From assembly GCF_000382385.1 (NCBI RefSeq), contig NZ_KB908320.1:186001-250000 (forward strand): 64,000 nucleotides of DNA, read 5' to 3'. Under the pieces are notes generated by a model, which did no database searches, was not told where the DNA came from, and saw only the letters and a program-made list of their open reading frames with translations. Below are positions 45,606 to 55,166 of this stretch, in pieces. How positions within the stretch are numbered: the stretch's first letter is position 1; each line of letters begins with the position of its first letter. Origin of the DNA: Segatella maculosa DSM 19339 = JCM 15638 (lineage in GTDB: Bacteria > Bacteroidota > Bacteroidia > Bacteroidales > Bacteroidaceae). Position numbers and translations under genes: made by a program.

Positions 45606-46049
45606 CTATTTCGGGCCGGTAATAGGCGTTACAGACGCACGGAACTGTAGTCGCTTAGGTATCTTCACCCATTTCCGGTTCACGGCAATCTTGATGGTGC
45701 AACCATCGTTTTGCTGTAATTCAAAACTACCGTCGGGAAGTCTCCTGAGTACAGCCTCAAGGTCTTCACTACCATAGTCGTTGGTAATCGTAAGCTTAGC
45801 CGTAATGGAATCTTTTAGTTCTGCGGTAACAAATAACCATTTGCGTCCATCGCGTTTCGAGCCGAAATATCCCGGAAGCTCACCGAAGATTTCTTGTCCC
45901 GGCACTTTTATGTTATTCCGATAGAAGTCCATGTTGATATAAACCTGATATTCGTCGTTATACAGATAACCCTTAAAGACGCTCATATGTTGTGCTTCTA
46001 TTGAAAGGACGACCGAAAGGAGGAATGTCATCACCAAAGTTCTTTTCAT
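45606..46049 (-). CDS. Exported protein of unknown function
   Basis: About 147 residues from the ATG at 46049 (KRTLVMTFLLSVVLSIEA signal peptide). The longer frame starts inside the promoter box at 46074-46081, so that start is rejected. The mature part (HMSVFKGYLYNDEYQVYINM, then FGELPGYFGSKRDGRKWLF, then LQQNDGCTIKIAVNRKWVKI) looks beta-rich, with no cysteine pairs. Family not recognised. Probably periplasmic or secreted. Confidence 0.75.
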   Translation of the reverse strand: MKRTLVMTFLLSVVLSIEAQHMSVFKGYLYNDEYQVYINMDFYRNNIKVPGQEIFGELPGYFGSKRDGRKWLFVTAELKDSITAKLTITNDYGSEDLEAVLRRLPDGSFELQQNDGCTIKIAVNRKWVKIPKRLQFRASVTPITGPK

Positions 46050-46073
46050 CATTCGTTTTGTTTTTGTCGGTTG

Positions 46074-46152
46074 CAAAGATAAGCTATTTCAAAGAACTAA
46101 AAGAAAATATAACTGGTAAACTTTGCTTTTTGGAATATTTATATTATCTTTG
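46074..46152. promoter_or_regulatory. Divergent -7 boxes for the exported protein and glgA
   Basis: Minus strand TATCTTTGC at 46074-46081 and plus strand TATCTTTGC at 46145-46152, the latter 20 bp before the glgA ATG with a TTTTTGG -33-like element upstream. Confidence 0.6.
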
Positions 46153-46172
46153 CGCCGAATATATATTTTTGT

Positions 46173-47846
46173 ATGGGAAGAGATTTGATTGTTCCGGATT
46201 ACATTTTTGAATCAAGTTGGGAGGTTTGCAATAAGGTCGGTGGTATTTATACGGTACTGTCATCCCGAGCAAAAACACTACAAAATAATATGAAAGACCG
46301 AGTGATTTTTATTGGTCCTAACTGTTGGGAGCAATCCGACTGCCCATACTTCATAGAAGATTTAGCTCTGTTTCCCGATTGGTGTATTAAAGCTGAAAAA
46401 GAGGATAACCTCAAGGTGAAGGTCGGACGTTGGAATGTTCCCGGGCAACCGATAGCCATCTTGGTGGACTTCCAACCTTTTTTTGCTATCAAAGATCAAA
46501 TCTATGGTCGGTTATGGGAAGACTTTAAGGTAGACAGCCTCCATGCCTATGGCGATTACGATGAGGCCAGCATGTTCTCCTATGCTGCTGCCAAAGTTGT
46601 CGAGAGTTTCTACCATCACAATATAGACCGTAAGGCCAAGGTTATCTATCATGGTAATGAGTGGATGACATGTTTGGGGTTGCTCTACATTCAGAAAGCA
46701 GTTCCGGAGATAGCCACTATTTTTACAACCCATGCAACCAGTATTGGGCGCAGCATTGCCGGCAATAATAAACCACTTTATGAATACCTCTGGGCATACA
46801 ATGGGGATCAAATGGCCGGCGAACTCAACATGCAAAGCAAGCATTCTGTCGAAAAACAGGCAGCATGGCATGTGGATTGCTTTACGACCGTGAGCGATAT
46901 AACGGCTCAAGAGTGCAGGGAACTGCTCGACAAACCGGTCGATTATGTTCTGCCCAATGGATTTGAAAATAACTTTGTGCCCAAGGGAGCCTCTTTCACG
47001 GCAAAGAGAAAGCAGGCTCGCAAAGCATTGTTGCAGGTGGCTAATGCGCTGACCGGTGACAAGTTTGATGATAATACATTGATTGTTTCGACCAGTGGGC
47101 GCTATGAATTCCGTAATAAAGGCATTGATGTCTTTATTGAGGCAATGAACCAGTTGCGCTTCTGTGACAGCTTTCATAAAAAGGTCGTTGCCTTTATCGA
47201 GGTGCCCGGGTGGGTGGCAGGCCCGCGTGAAGACCTTCAAGAACGATTAAAGAGCGGTAAGAGTTTTGAAACGTCGCTCTGCAATCCTACTTATACACAT
47301 TGGCTCCACGATGCAGACCACGACAATGTGTTGTGCATGATGAAATATCTTGGTATGCATAACCTGCCTACCGACCGTGTTAAGGTCATATTCATTCCTT
47401 GTTATCTCACGGGGGAAGATGGTATCCTCAATCTTTCATATTATGATATGGTGCTGGGCAATGACCTATGCGTGTATCCTTCTTATTATGAACCATGGGG
47501 ATACACACCGCTTGAGGCCATAGCTTTCAAAGTGCCTTGCATCACGACCGATCTTGCTGGCTTTGGGCTATGGGCCAATACCGTAAAGGGAGCTAATTGT
47601 GAGATAGAAGACGGAGTGAAAGTAATTCATCGCACGGATTATAATTATCAAGAGGTGGCAATAGCCATTAAAGAAACCATCTGCAAATATGCCACATTCA
47701 CTGACAGTCAAGTGAAAGCTTGTCGTAGCAATGCTGATAAATTGTCAAAGAAAGCCTTGTGGAATAAATTTATTATTTATTATCAAGAGGCTTATGATTT
47801 TGCTTTGCGTAAAGCAGAAGCAAGAAACAATAAAATGAACTTATGA
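46173..47846 (+). CDS. Glycogen synthase, GT3 family (eukaryote type)
   Basis: 557 residues. PDYIFESSWEVCNKVGGIYTVLSSRAK is the GT3 N terminus (yeast/animal glycogen synthase type), not the GT5 GlgA form. TTHATSIGRSIAGNN and YHGNEWMTCLGL follow, and the acceptor/UDP-sugar site is PSYYEPWGYTPLEAIAFKVP (E-x7-E, about residues 436-455). It extends alpha-1,4-glucan from a nucleotide sugar. It is 21 bp upstream of the phosphorylase, so synthesis and breakdown are encoded together. Confidence 0.9.
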   Translation: MGRDLIVPDYIFESSWEVCNKVGGIYTVLSSRAKTLQNNMKDRVIFIGPNCWEQSDCPYFIEDLALFPDWCIKAEKEDNLKVKVGRWNVPGQPIAILVDFQPFFAIKDQIYGRLWEDFKVDSLHAYGDYDEASMFSYAAAKVVESFYHHNIDRKAKVIYHGNEWMTCLGLLYIQKAVPEIATIFTTHATSIGRSIAGNNKPLYEYLWAYNGDQMAGELNMQSKHSVEKQAAWHVDCFTTVSDITAQECRELLDKPVDYVLPNGFENNFVPKGASFTAKRKQARKALLQVANALTGDKFDDNTLIVSTSGRYEFRNKGIDVFIEAMNQLRFCDSFHKKVVAFIEVPGWVAGPREDLQERLKSGKSFETSLCNPTYTHWLHDADHDNVLCMMKYLGMHNLPTDRVKVIFIPCYLTGEDGILNLSYYDMVLGNDLCVYPSYYEPWGYTPLEAIAFKVPCITTDLAGFGLWANTVKGANCEIEDGVKVIHRTDYNYQEVAIAIKETICKYATFTDSQVKACRSNADKLSKKALWNKFIIYYQEAYDFALRKAEARNNKMNL

Positions 47847-47867
47847 GATTAAAATAAATTGTGATTT

Positions 47868-50429
47868 ATGAAAATTAAAGCTGATTACGTAAATACTCCT
47901 CAATGGAAGGAGTTGACTGTGAAGTCCAGACTTCCCGAACAGTTGAAATGTCTCGATGAGCTGGCACACAATCTTTGGTGGGCTTGGACTTACGAGGCAA
48001 GAGATCTGTTCAAGAGTCTTGATGAAAGTCTTTATGAAGAGGTGGGCCACAATCCGGTTGTTCTTCTTGAGCGTTTGAGTTACGAGCGCAAGGAAGCCAT
48101 CGTGAAGGATAAGACCATTATGAAGAATGTGAAGGACGTCTATGCTAAGTTCCGTGCCTACATGGACGTAAAACCCGACAGCAGTCGTCCTTCCGTTGCC
48201 TATTTCTGTATGGAATTTGGACTTAGCCAAGTTCTCAAGATTTATTCGGGCGGTTTGGGTATGCTTGCCGGCGACTATCTGAAAGAGGCATCTGACAGCA
48301 ATGTCAATATGTGTGCCGTAGGTTTTCTTTATCGCTACGGTTATTTCACGCAAAGTTTAAGCATCGATGGACAGCAAATTGCAAAATACGATGCCCAGAA
48401 CTTCAACTCGCTTCCCATTGAACACGTGCTCGATGAGAACGGAAATCCTGTCGTTGTTGATGTTCCTTATATGAACTATCAGGTGCATGCCTACGTTTGG
48501 CGTGCCAATGTCGGCCGTATCAGTCTTTATCTGCTTGATACCGACAACGACTTGAACTCCGAGTTCGACAGACCTATCACTCATAGTCTCTATGGTGGTG
48601 ATTGGGAGAATCGGCTGAAGCAGGAAATTCTTCTCGGTATTGGTGGTATTTTGGCATTGAAAAAGCTTGGCATTCAGAAGGACATCTATCATTGCAATGA
48701 AGGTCATGCGGCGCTTTGCAATCTTCAACGTCTTTGCGACTATGTCGAGAGCGGGCTTACTTTCAATCAGGCTATGGAACTTGTGCGCGCATCTTCACTC
48801 TATACGGTCCATACCCCGGTTCCGGCTGGTCATGACTATTTTGACGAGGCTCTTTTCGGTAAGTACATGGGCGGCTATCCTGCCAAACTCGGCATTTCTT
48901 GGGAGGAATTTATCGGCATGGGCCGTGAGAATCCTGACGACCATAATGAGCGTTTCTGTATGAGTACCTTTGCCTGCAACACCTGCCAGGAGGTAAACGG
49001 TGTAAGCAAACTCCACGGATGGGTCAGCCAAAAGATGTTTGCTCCGTTGTGGAACGGCTACTTCCCCGAAGAAAACCACGTAGGCTATGTAACCAATGGT
49101 GTGCACTTCCCGACATGGGCTGCATCAGAATGGCGCCATATCTATGACAAATATTTCGACAAGAACTTCATGAACGACCAAAGCAACGAGGAAATTTGGC
49201 ATGCCATCAATACCGTTTCTGATGAGGAAATCTGGGAAACACGCATGACCCTGAAGCAGAAACTCGTTGATTATATCCGCGAGAAGTTCACCGAGTCGTG
49301 GCTCCGTAACCAAGGTGACCCCGCACGTGTGGTTTCATTGCTTCAGCGCATCAATCCCAACGCACTGATGATTGGCTTCTGCCGTCGCTTTGCAACCTAC
49401 AAGCGTGCGCACCTCCTCTTTACGGATATTGAACGTTTGGCAAAGATTGTCAACGATCCTGAGCACCCAGTTTTGTTCTTCTTCTCCGGCAAGGCTCACC
49501 CGGCCGATGGTGCCGGCCAGGGACTGATCAAGAAGATTTATGAAATCAGTCAGCGTCCCGAATTCCTTGGAAAGATTATCTTCCTTGAAGACTATGATAT
49601 GCAGCTTGCACGTCGCTTGGTTTCAGGCGTTGATATTTGGATGAACACGCCGACCCGTCCGCTTGAGGCTTCTGGGACATCCGGTGAGAAAGCAGAGATG
49701 AATGGTGTTGTCAACCTTTCCGTACTTGATGGCTGGTGGGTCGAAGGCTATCGTGAAGGTGCCGGCTGGGCATTGCCCGAGAAGCGCACCTATGAGAACC
49801 AGTCTTATCAGGACCAACTTGATGCCGCTACGATTTACGGCCTGCTGGAGAACGACATCATCCCATTATATTATAATCGCAACAAGAAAGGCTATAGTGA
49901 GGATTGGATAAGAGTGGTCAAGAATTCCATCTCCACCATTGCGCCTCATTATACCATGAAGCGTCAACTTGACGACTACTATGACAAGTTCTATAACAGA
50001 CAAGCACTTCGTTTCAAGAAGTTGGCAGAGAACGATTGCCGTCTGGCCAAGGAAATAGCACAGTGGAAGGAAGCTGTGGCCGAACGTTGGGATGCGATTC
50101 ATGTGGTCAGCAAGGATACCTCGTTTATTGACAACGGCGGTGAAACCGGTGTGAAATACACAATGACCTATGTCATCGATGAGCAAGGGTTGAAAGACGC
50201 CATCGGACTGGAACTTGTCACGCTGAAGAACAATCTTGGCGGTGACGACCGCGAGGTTTACCGTATCCACCCCTTCAAGATCAAGGCGCACGAAAGCAAC
50301 CTATATACTTTCGAAGCCATCATCGAGCCTGATGAAGCCGGTGCGTTCCGCAGTTGCGTGCGTATGTATCCAAAGAATGCCAATCTTCCCCACCGTCAGG
50401 ACTTCTGCTATGTGAAGTGGCTTGATTGA
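47868..50429 (+). CDS. glgP: Alpha-glucan (glycogen) phosphorylase, GT35
   Basis: 853 residues. An N-terminal DUF3417-type region ([19 protein letters not shown], about 20-40) leads into the GT35 catalytic domain: [45 protein letters not shown], then [20 protein letters not shown] and LDGWWVEGY near the pyridoxal phosphate site. It releases glucose 1-phosphate from glycogen. The last ~100 residues form a beta-rich end. Ends at a strong terminator. Confidence 0.94.
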   Translation: MKIKADYVNTPQWKELTVKSRLPEQLKCLDELAHNLWWAWTYEARDLFKSLDESLYEEVGHNPVVLLERLSYERKEAIVKDKTIMKNVKDVYAKFRAYMDVKPDSSRPSVAYFCMEFGLSQVLKIYSGGLGMLAGDYLKEASDSNVNMCAVGFLYRYGYFTQSLSIDGQQIAKYDAQNFNSLPIEHVLDENGNPVVVDVPYMNYQVHAYVWRANVGRISLYLLDTDNDLNSEFDRPITHSLYGGDWENRLKQEILLGIGGILALKKLGIQKDIYHCNEGHAALCNLQRLCDYVESGLTFNQAMELVRASSLYTVHTPVPAGHDYFDEALFGKYMGGYPAKLGISWEEFIGMGRENPDDHNERFCMSTFACNTCQEVNGVSKLHGWVSQKMFAPLWNGYFPEENHVGYVTNGVHFPTWAASEWRHIYDKYFDKNFMNDQSNEEIWHAINTVSDEEIWETRMTLKQKLVDYIREKFTESWLRNQGDPARVVSLLQRINPNALMIGFCRRFATYKRAHLLFTDIERLAKIVNDPEHPVLFFFSGKAHPADGAGQGLIKKIYEISQRPEFLGKIIFLEDYDMQLARRLVSGVDIWMNTPTRPLEASGTSGEKAEMNGVVNLSVLDGWWVEGYREGAGWALPEKRTYENQSYQDQLDAATIYGLLENDIIPLYYNRNKKGYSEDWIRVVKNSISTIAPHYTMKRQLDDYYDKFYNRQALRFKKLAENDCRLAKEIAQWKEAVAERWDAIHVVSKDTSFIDNGGETGVKYTMTYVIDEQGLKDAIGLELVTLKNNLGGDDREVYRIHPFKIKAHESNLYTFEAIIEPDEAGAFRSCVRMYPKNANLPHRQDFCYVKWLD

Positions 50430-50461
50430 CATGTCCTCGTATTTATGATGACACAGATAAT

Positions 50462-50498
50462 AAATGGGAACCGCCTTTTGGTCGGTTCCCATTTTTAT
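50462..50498 (+). terminator. glgP terminator
   Basis: 12-bp stem AAATGGGAACCG / CGGTTCCCATTT with a 9-nt loop, followed by TTAT, 33 bp after the stop. Confidence 0.9.
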
Positions 50499-50868
50499 AA
50501 GCTATTCACTCCCGGCTAATAAACAATTTATTTCATTCCTTAGGGAGGAAAAGATATTTTCATACCACGCTACGGAAGCATATTTGTAAAAGAAACATCA
50601 AGGGCATCAAACAGATGTTTATCATCAATTATCGATACGTCAGTTCGGGATAAGAATATTTAGACGGAAACCTCGAAGAGGCGGCAGAACACAGGCGAGG
50701 GCGAGTGATGTGGGTAGCTCCCACTGTCGTGACCGGAGCGGCAGGAACCTTGAAGAGGTGACGGAACGAAGCAGGAGTTGTTTCCGCTGGTCCGTCACCC
50801 CATCGGAGGTCCCGCCGACACATTTTTTAACTTTTGACGGCGGATGGTGTATTCCATACGCAAGTGCA
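50499..50868. other. Gap with GC-rich inverted repeats, no gene supported
   Basis: 370 bp between the glgP terminator and the IS30 remnant. Inverted repeats include CCTC/GAGG around 50676, GTGGG/CCCAC around 50717 and the 9-bp pair GGTGACGGA (50757-50765) / TCCGTCACC (50790-50798). Open frames across it have no credible start or composition. Likely an old mobile-element end or a structured repeat. Confidence 0.5.
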
Positions 50869-50871
50869 AAG

Positions 50872-51373
50872 TTAGGCAATTTTGTCGTTAATCATATCTG
50901 CTGACTTTGAAAATCCATTTTTCTTTCTGGGTCTGTTGTTGAGTTTCTCTACGATTTTCCTGACGTACCCCCTTGAAATCTCCCTGAAGTTTGTCCTTTT
51001 AGGGATGTACTGCCTGACAAGCCCGTTCATCTTCTCTATGGCTCCCTTTTCCCAAGAGCAATATGGATGTGCAAAGTAAACCGTGGCGCCCAATTCCCTT
51101 GCGATGATTTCATGTGCTGCAAACTCCGTCCCGTTGTCCATGGTTATGGTCCTTACGGGCAGCCCACTCCCTTTGAGTAGCCTTGCGACACCTGGCTTTC
51201 AACGTTGCCAGACGGCCGTCATACACTCCCTGCACATTGGAGTTGCGCCTTTTCTCCCGCGAAACCGTGCTTACACAAACACCGATGGTCTTGGCAATGA
51301 AACTAAGTGAGCATTTCTTTTGCAGCAACACACTAATTGTGTACCTTTGCTCCGAGGTTAATTGTTTATACAT
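50872..51373 (-). pseudogene. IS30-family transposase remnant, internal deletion plus frameshift
   Basis: The 5' part (MYKQLTSEQRYTISVLLQKK, IAKTIGVCVSTVSREKRRN) is the IS30 helix-turn-helix. After about 65 codons it jumps, near 51180, into the second half of the DDE domain, read in another frame: TMDNGTEFAAHEIIARELGA, FAHPYCSWEKGAIEKMNGLV, RQYIPKRTNF. Intact IS30 transposases are over 300 residues, so roughly 150 are missing, including the first catalytic Asp. It cannot be active. Confidence 0.88.
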
Positions 51374-51454
51374 ATGCAATACAAAATTAATTAATCTTAG
51401 GGAGGGGGACGAATGTTCTCCTCCTTTTTGCATTGCTTAGGTCTTTCGCCGGGC

Positions 51455-51852
51455 TCTTCGGGGGCTTCAGGCCCCCGGCCGCAAGGCAAGTCCCCGTGGT
51501 GTTTTTCATGGTGTCAAACACCACCAAGATTTTGCACTTCTATTTGAAAAGAGCCAGATGAATGTTTTCTGTTTCTTTTTTAATGTCTTCCATGGAAGAC
51601 AAGGGGTATTTCTTGTTTTTTGTATCGTCATCCATGGAAGAAAAAAGGTGATTGTTAAAAAATCCTTCGTATTCTATGGAAGACGAACATTCTTTTTACA
51701 TTTTTTTATTTCTTCCATGGAAGAAAATGTCTTCCGTTAAAATATCCTTCGTCGCCCATGGGCGACGAGCTTCTTTTTTACATTTTTTAGCTTCGCCCGC
51801 GGGCGACAGGCGTTCTTTTTTTTGTTTTACTATCTTCCGAGCCGTCGGACGG
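51455..51852. repeat. 41-42-bp periodic array of changing palindromes
   Basis: Palindrome cores centred at 51592.5, 51634.5, 51676.5, 51717.5, 51758.5, 51799.5 and 51842.5: TCTTCCATGGAAGA, TCATCCATGGAAGA, TTCTATGGAAGA, TTCTTCCATGGAAGAA, GTCGCCCATGGGCGAC, TCGCCCGCGGGCGA, TCCGAGCCGTCGGA. T-rich spacers such as TTCTTTTTTACATTTTTT lie between them. Weaker dyads at about 51467 and 51510 (GGTGTTT/AAACACC) may be earlier units. Arms co-vary from AT-rich to GC-rich. Confidence 0.88.
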
Positions 51853-52276
51853 GCTTTCTTTTTTTGTTTTCCATTAATCCGATGCTTCAGAGACGCAGTT
51901 TTTCTTGTTTTTTCTCCATGGGGCTCATATCGAACTCGCATAGGGTAGAGCGCAGCACGAACTTCCTCATCATGGAAAAGTGCAAGTCATACTGCCGACC
52001 AAGACCGTGTGGAGGCTACTCATGCCCTGCATGGGAGAGCATCGCAAGACAAAGGCTGCGAATTTGCCGAGTGATTGCACGCAGGTTGGCACTGGATAGC
52101 TTCAGGCTAAAATCAACAGGAGACCAGGGGAAAAATTGAACTTCGCAACACCAAAACAGGAGTTTTACAAATATTATTCGTGATATTGCACTTGATGGTT
52201 GCCTCTTTAGTTGTCAGAATTCTATCATAAAATCAAAAAACAAAGAAAAAAATTTGGCAATATCAGAAAATGTTCA
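51853..52276. other. Gap between palindrome array and tRNA promoter
   Basis: About 420 bp. A short Cys-rich frame (MEKCKSYCRPRPCGGYSC, near 51973) has no supporting promoter or family, so I do not call it. Otherwise AT-rich with nothing recognisable. Confidence 0.4.
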
Positions 52277-52284
52277 TACCTTTG
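52277..52284 (+). promoter_or_regulatory. -7 box for the tRNA-Ser/tRNA-Glu pair
   Basis: TACCTTTGC with TTTGG 20 bp upstream (52253-52257) and 50 bp before the tRNA-Ser 5' end. Confidence 0.65.
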
Positions 52285-52333
52285 CCCCGCATTTAAGAAC
52301 AATGCTTGGCAAGACTGAAACAAGCCATCTGAA

Positions 52334-52420
52334 GGAAGGATGGGTGAGTGGCTGAAACCAGCAGTTTGCTAAACTGCCGTGCGAATTTTCGTACCGGGGG
52401 TTCGAATCCCCCTCCTTCCG
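52334..52420 (+). tRNA. tRNA-Ser (GCT anticodon)
   Basis: 87 nt. Acceptor stem GGAAGGA / TCCTTCC; anticodon arm GCAGT-TTGCTAA-ACTGC gives GCT, reading AGC/AGT. A long variable arm (CCGTGCGAATTTTCGTACCGG region) fits class II tRNA-Ser. T-arm GGGGGTTCGAATCCCCC. CCA is not encoded. Confidence 0.96.
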
Positions 52421-52451
52421 CAGGCAATGTTCATTCAAATGCAAGCTAATC

Positions 52452-52523
52452 GGTCGGTTCATCTAACGGTTAGGATACAAGATTCTCAATCTTGGCATAC
52501 GAGTTCGATTCTCGTACCGACTA
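52452..52523 (+). tRNA. tRNA-Glu (CTC anticodon)
   Basis: 72 nt. Acceptor GGTCGGT / ACCGACT, anticodon arm CAAGA-TTCTCAA-TCTTG gives CTC (GAG codon), T-arm ACGAGTTCGATTCTCGT. 31 nt after tRNA-Ser, likely co-transcribed; terminator follows. CTC complements the usual TTC tRNA-Glu. Confidence 0.93.
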
Positions 52524-52530
52524 CATCGGC

Positions 52531-52563
52531 ATCCCGCAAATCATTGATTTGTGGGATTTTTTT
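52531..52563 (+). terminator. Terminator of the tRNA pair
   Basis: 12-bp stem ATCCCGCAAATC / GATTTGTGGGAT with one mismatch and a 3-nt loop, then T6. Confidence 0.9.
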
Positions 52564-52737
52564 ATAGCCGGACGGAAATTCCGACGAGAGCTAAAAGTTG
52601 ACATGAGACCTCTGCAAAACCTACCACCTCTCAATTTTCACCCATATACTCTTAGAAGAATGAATATTTTTAACCAAAAGATGCCGTTGGAGGTAATTTT
52701 TGAGTAGATAATAATCTTTTATCGGTGTATTTTCATG

Positions 52738-53926
52738 TTATCTGATACAATTTGACACAATAATCCCAGGTGTTCGGTATAAGTTGTAGGCAATGGATTC
52801 CATAATATGCTGCGCATGTGTTTTTGAAAGTCCGACGTATCTTGCTATTCCAGCACCAAACCATCTATGCATAGAACCAAAGGTACGTTCTACTTTGTAG
52901 CGTATCTTACTTATAGCAACATTGATACGCTGCTGCCTTTCTGTAATTTCATGTCCTCTTGCTCCCTTATGCATGATACGACTTTTAAGTTTCATACGTT
53001 TGAGGGTTTCTTTGTTCTCCATCGAGTCATATCCTTTATCGGCATAGACAAGTGCTTTCCGTGGCAATTCAGCTTTCTTCAGGGGTGTTTCTAAGTGTTT
53101 CATATCACTTTCATTGGCAGCTGTCGTTTCCTCGGCAAGCACCATTCCGTTTTCATCCGTTACCGTGTGACGCTTGCAACGCCGTTGCATTTAACTTTCC
53201 TTTTGGTTTGACATTTGCAACGCCGTTGCATTTAACTTTCCTTTTGGTTTGGCGTTTGCAACGCCGTTACATTTAACTTTCCTTTTGGTTTGATGTTTGC
53301 AACGCCGGTACATTTAACTTTCCTTTTGGTTTGATGTTTGCAACGCCGGTACATTTAACTTTCCTTTTGGTTTAGCGTTTGCAACGCCGGTGCATTTAAC
53401 TTTCCTTTTGGTTTGACGTTTGCAACGCCGGTGCAAGCCTCCCGCCAGTTGTCGTGGCGTCCGACTAAGCGAAAAAAAAAGTATCTACGTTAGGCTTGAC
53501 AACTTCTTTGAGCATGGCTTTCTCCGAAGCCTCTATGTGCTCATCCTCTTTTCTATCCTCAACGACCTCATAGCTCTTACCTCCGCGGGGGCGGCGGGGC
53601 GTATTCGTAATACTGGCATCAATAATGGCACCACGCTTAACAATGATTCCTTTAGCTTCCAATTGCCGATTAAACTCCGCAAGAAGCGTATCATACAAAT
53701 CCGCTTCAACAAGAATATTGCGAAAACGGCACACGGTAGTACTATCAGGAACGATATCTTCCATGCCAAGACCTGCAAAGCGACTAAAAGACAGACGGTC
53801 GTTAACCTGCTCTTCAACTTCTCCGTCACTCAGACCATACCAGGTACGGAGTAATTCAATCTTGAATAAAACAAGGCTGTCATAGCTGGGCCGACCGGTA
53901 GACTTATAGCCTTTTGTATAAGCCAC
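52738..53926 (-). pseudogene. IS5-family transposase, split by a minisatellite
   Basis: N-terminal half: MAYTKGYKSTGRPSYDSLVL, LLRTWYGLSDGEVEEQVND, RGAIIDASITNTPRRPRGG (first catalytic Asp), ending at a stop just after a run of nine T (minus strand, near 53475). C-terminal half: HTVTDENGMVLAEETTAANE, LVYADKGYDSMENKETLKR (second Asp), RINVAISKIRYKVERTFGSM (catalytic Glu). Between them lie six 41-bp repeats. Removing one T restores the frame for some distance, but the repeats still separate the halves and bring stops. Confidence 0.88.
53176..53434. repeat. 41-bp minisatellite inside the transposase gene
   Basis: Cores GCAACGCC start at 53176, 53217, 53258, 53299, 53340, 53381 and 53422, exactly 41 bp apart. 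Each core is a dyad (GCAACGCCGTTGC in the first two, GCAACGCCGGTAC or GGTGC later) followed by ATTTAACTTTCCTTTTGGTT. The first copy is part of the transposase sequence (RRCKRH), so the array grew from it. Confidence 0.95.
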
Positions 53927-54116
53927 CTCTATTATAGCACGAATAGGTGCCCAGTCAAATGACGGTGTTTATTTGTGAAAAGAATGTCTGCTTGACCTTT
54001 CTTTGTCCAAGGAACAGGTCAGCAAAACTGGGAGAGGATAACTTCTGTTTCATGCTATAAAGGTACAAAAAATATTTAAGAAAGACAACTTATAGGAGGA
54101 GTTTTGCAGAGGTCTC

Positions 54117-54198
54117 GAAATGGTTATCGGCGGGGAAACCCGAAAGGCATACGGGAAGAAATCCTAAGGCTCGCAGAAGAAAAAAACCTCGGCAGACT
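54117..54198. other. Short flank of the IS element, possible gene fragment
   Basis: The plus strand reads KGIREEILRLAEEKNLGRLY in one frame without a start, up to and into the GH25 3' end. It may be the tail of a gene cut by the IS, or chance. Confidence 0.25.
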
Positions 54199-55062
54199 TT
54201 ACCACTTATTATATCCTATCGTCAATCGCTTGAGGTCGTAGAAGCTCCCATTGTAGATATTGAAATCTACATAACCTTTTATGCCCGGCAAACGCCCGGC
54301 ATCTGTGTGCTGCCAAAACTTCCATGGGCCCTTATACTCTATTTTGTCTACGTAATAATGGGCTATCCAATAAGGATAATCATCAAAGACTGGAGCTGAA
54401 AGATAACTTTGTTTGAACTTATAATAGGTGTAAATGATGGGCTTCACGTGATACTTGTCCTCGACGATATGTAACCAAGTCAGCACATCGCGTTGAAAAT
54501 CTTCCAAGCTTTGGTCTTTAGGTTTGTGTTCCACGTCAAGCACGGGAGGTAAGTCGCCTTCATTCAGATGCACTTTATCCAGAAAATAATAGGCCTGTTC
54601 GCGAGCCGAAGACTTCGTACTCCAGAAATGATAAGCGCCGCGAATGAAACCGTAATCGCCGGCACTCTGGTAATTCTCGTAGAATGCCTCGTCAAGTTTC
54701 CCTACCCCTTCCGTACTCTTCATGATGATGAAGCGGACGGGGCAGCCTTTAATCATTGCATTGGACAATTGCCCCCAATCAATGTCTGCCTGATAATGGG
54801 ATATGTCTATGCCATGGATTTCATAGCCTTCCGGATATTTAGCATCCCCGTAAAGCGCGCGCCATCTGAAGCCCGTCGGACTTACAAAAAAATAATAGAA
54901 ACACCAAATATAGAGCACAATCATGACAACAGCACCCAAGGCAACGGCCCAACGCGGATAGCGGTGCAGGAAAGAACGGCGCGAACGAACAGCCTTCCGC
55001 TTACGCTTTGTATGCGAAGTATGTGAGACTTTCTTAGCTATCGTTCGTTTCGTATTCGTCAT
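54199..55062 (-). CDS. GH25 family lysozyme, membrane-anchored
   Basis: 287 residues. A basic N terminus (KRKRKAVRSRRSFLHRYPR) and one transmembrane helix (ALGAVVMIVLYIWCFYYFF, about 35-53) anchor it, with the enzyme outside. GH25 core: GIDISHYQADIDWGQL (catalytic Asp), RFIIMKSTEGVG, GAYHFWST, PPVLDVEH (second acid) and FWQHTDAG. It cleaves the MurNAc-GlcNAc bond of peptidoglycan. Full domain length. The IS5 element ends 83 bp downstream. Confidence 0.93.
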   Translation of the reverse strand: MTNTKRTIAKKVSHTSHTKRKRKAVRSRRSFLHRYPRWAVALGAVVMIVLYIWCFYYFFVSPTGFRWRALYGDAKYPEGYEIHGIDISHYQADIDWGQLSNAMIKGCPVRFIIMKSTEGVGKLDEAFYENYQSAGDYGFIRGAYHFWSTKSSAREQAYYFLDKVHLNEGDLPPVLDVEHKPKDQSLEDFQRDVLTWLHIVEDKYHVKPIIYTYYKFKQSYLSAPVFDDYPYWIAHYYVDKIEYKGPWKFWQHTDAGRLPGIKGYVDFNIYNGSFYDLKRLTIGYNKW

Positions 55063-55076
55063 ATTATAGCGAAGAA

Positions 55077-55125
55077 CATATAGGGATATGAGAATTATCG
55101 AATGATAAATCCATCTCCCTATATG
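55077..55125 (-). terminator. Hairpin between pfp and GH25
   Basis: 10-bp arms CATATAGGGA / TCCCTATATG with a nested TTATC/GATAA, 41 bp after the pfp stop; weak T-tract (TTCTTCG). Confidence 0.6.
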
Positions 55126-55166
55126 TCTTATGTGTCGTTGAAAAATAGGTTGAGAAATCGTGCAGC

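Larger units (their letters stand above)
52605..54116 (-). mobile_element. IS5-family insertion sequence, inactivated
   Basis: Terminal inverted repeats GAGACCTCTGCAAAAC (52605-52620) and GTTTTGCAGAGGTCTC (54101-54116) are perfect over 16 bp and of IS5/IS1106 type. The 1512-bp element carries one transposase gene, broken by a 41-bp minisatellite. No convincing target duplication flanks the ends (ACAT on the left, GAAA on the right), so one end may have rearranged. Inserted 42 bp after the tRNA terminator. Confidence 0.85.

Noticed and set aside
50640..50879. 79-codon minus-strand ORF in the gap after glgP
   Set aside because: No start signal or promoter; it spans inverted repeats and its other frames are equally open, so it is probably repeat DNA.
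51973..52139. Cys-rich frame starting MEKCKSYCRPRPCGG as a small metal-binding protein
   Set aside because: No promoter, no ribosome-binding context and arginine-rich low-quality continuation; it cannot be supported.
54117..54198. Gene interrupted by the IS5 element
   Set aside because: The left and right flanks do not join into a reading frame and no target duplication is visible, so a disrupted gene cannot be shown.
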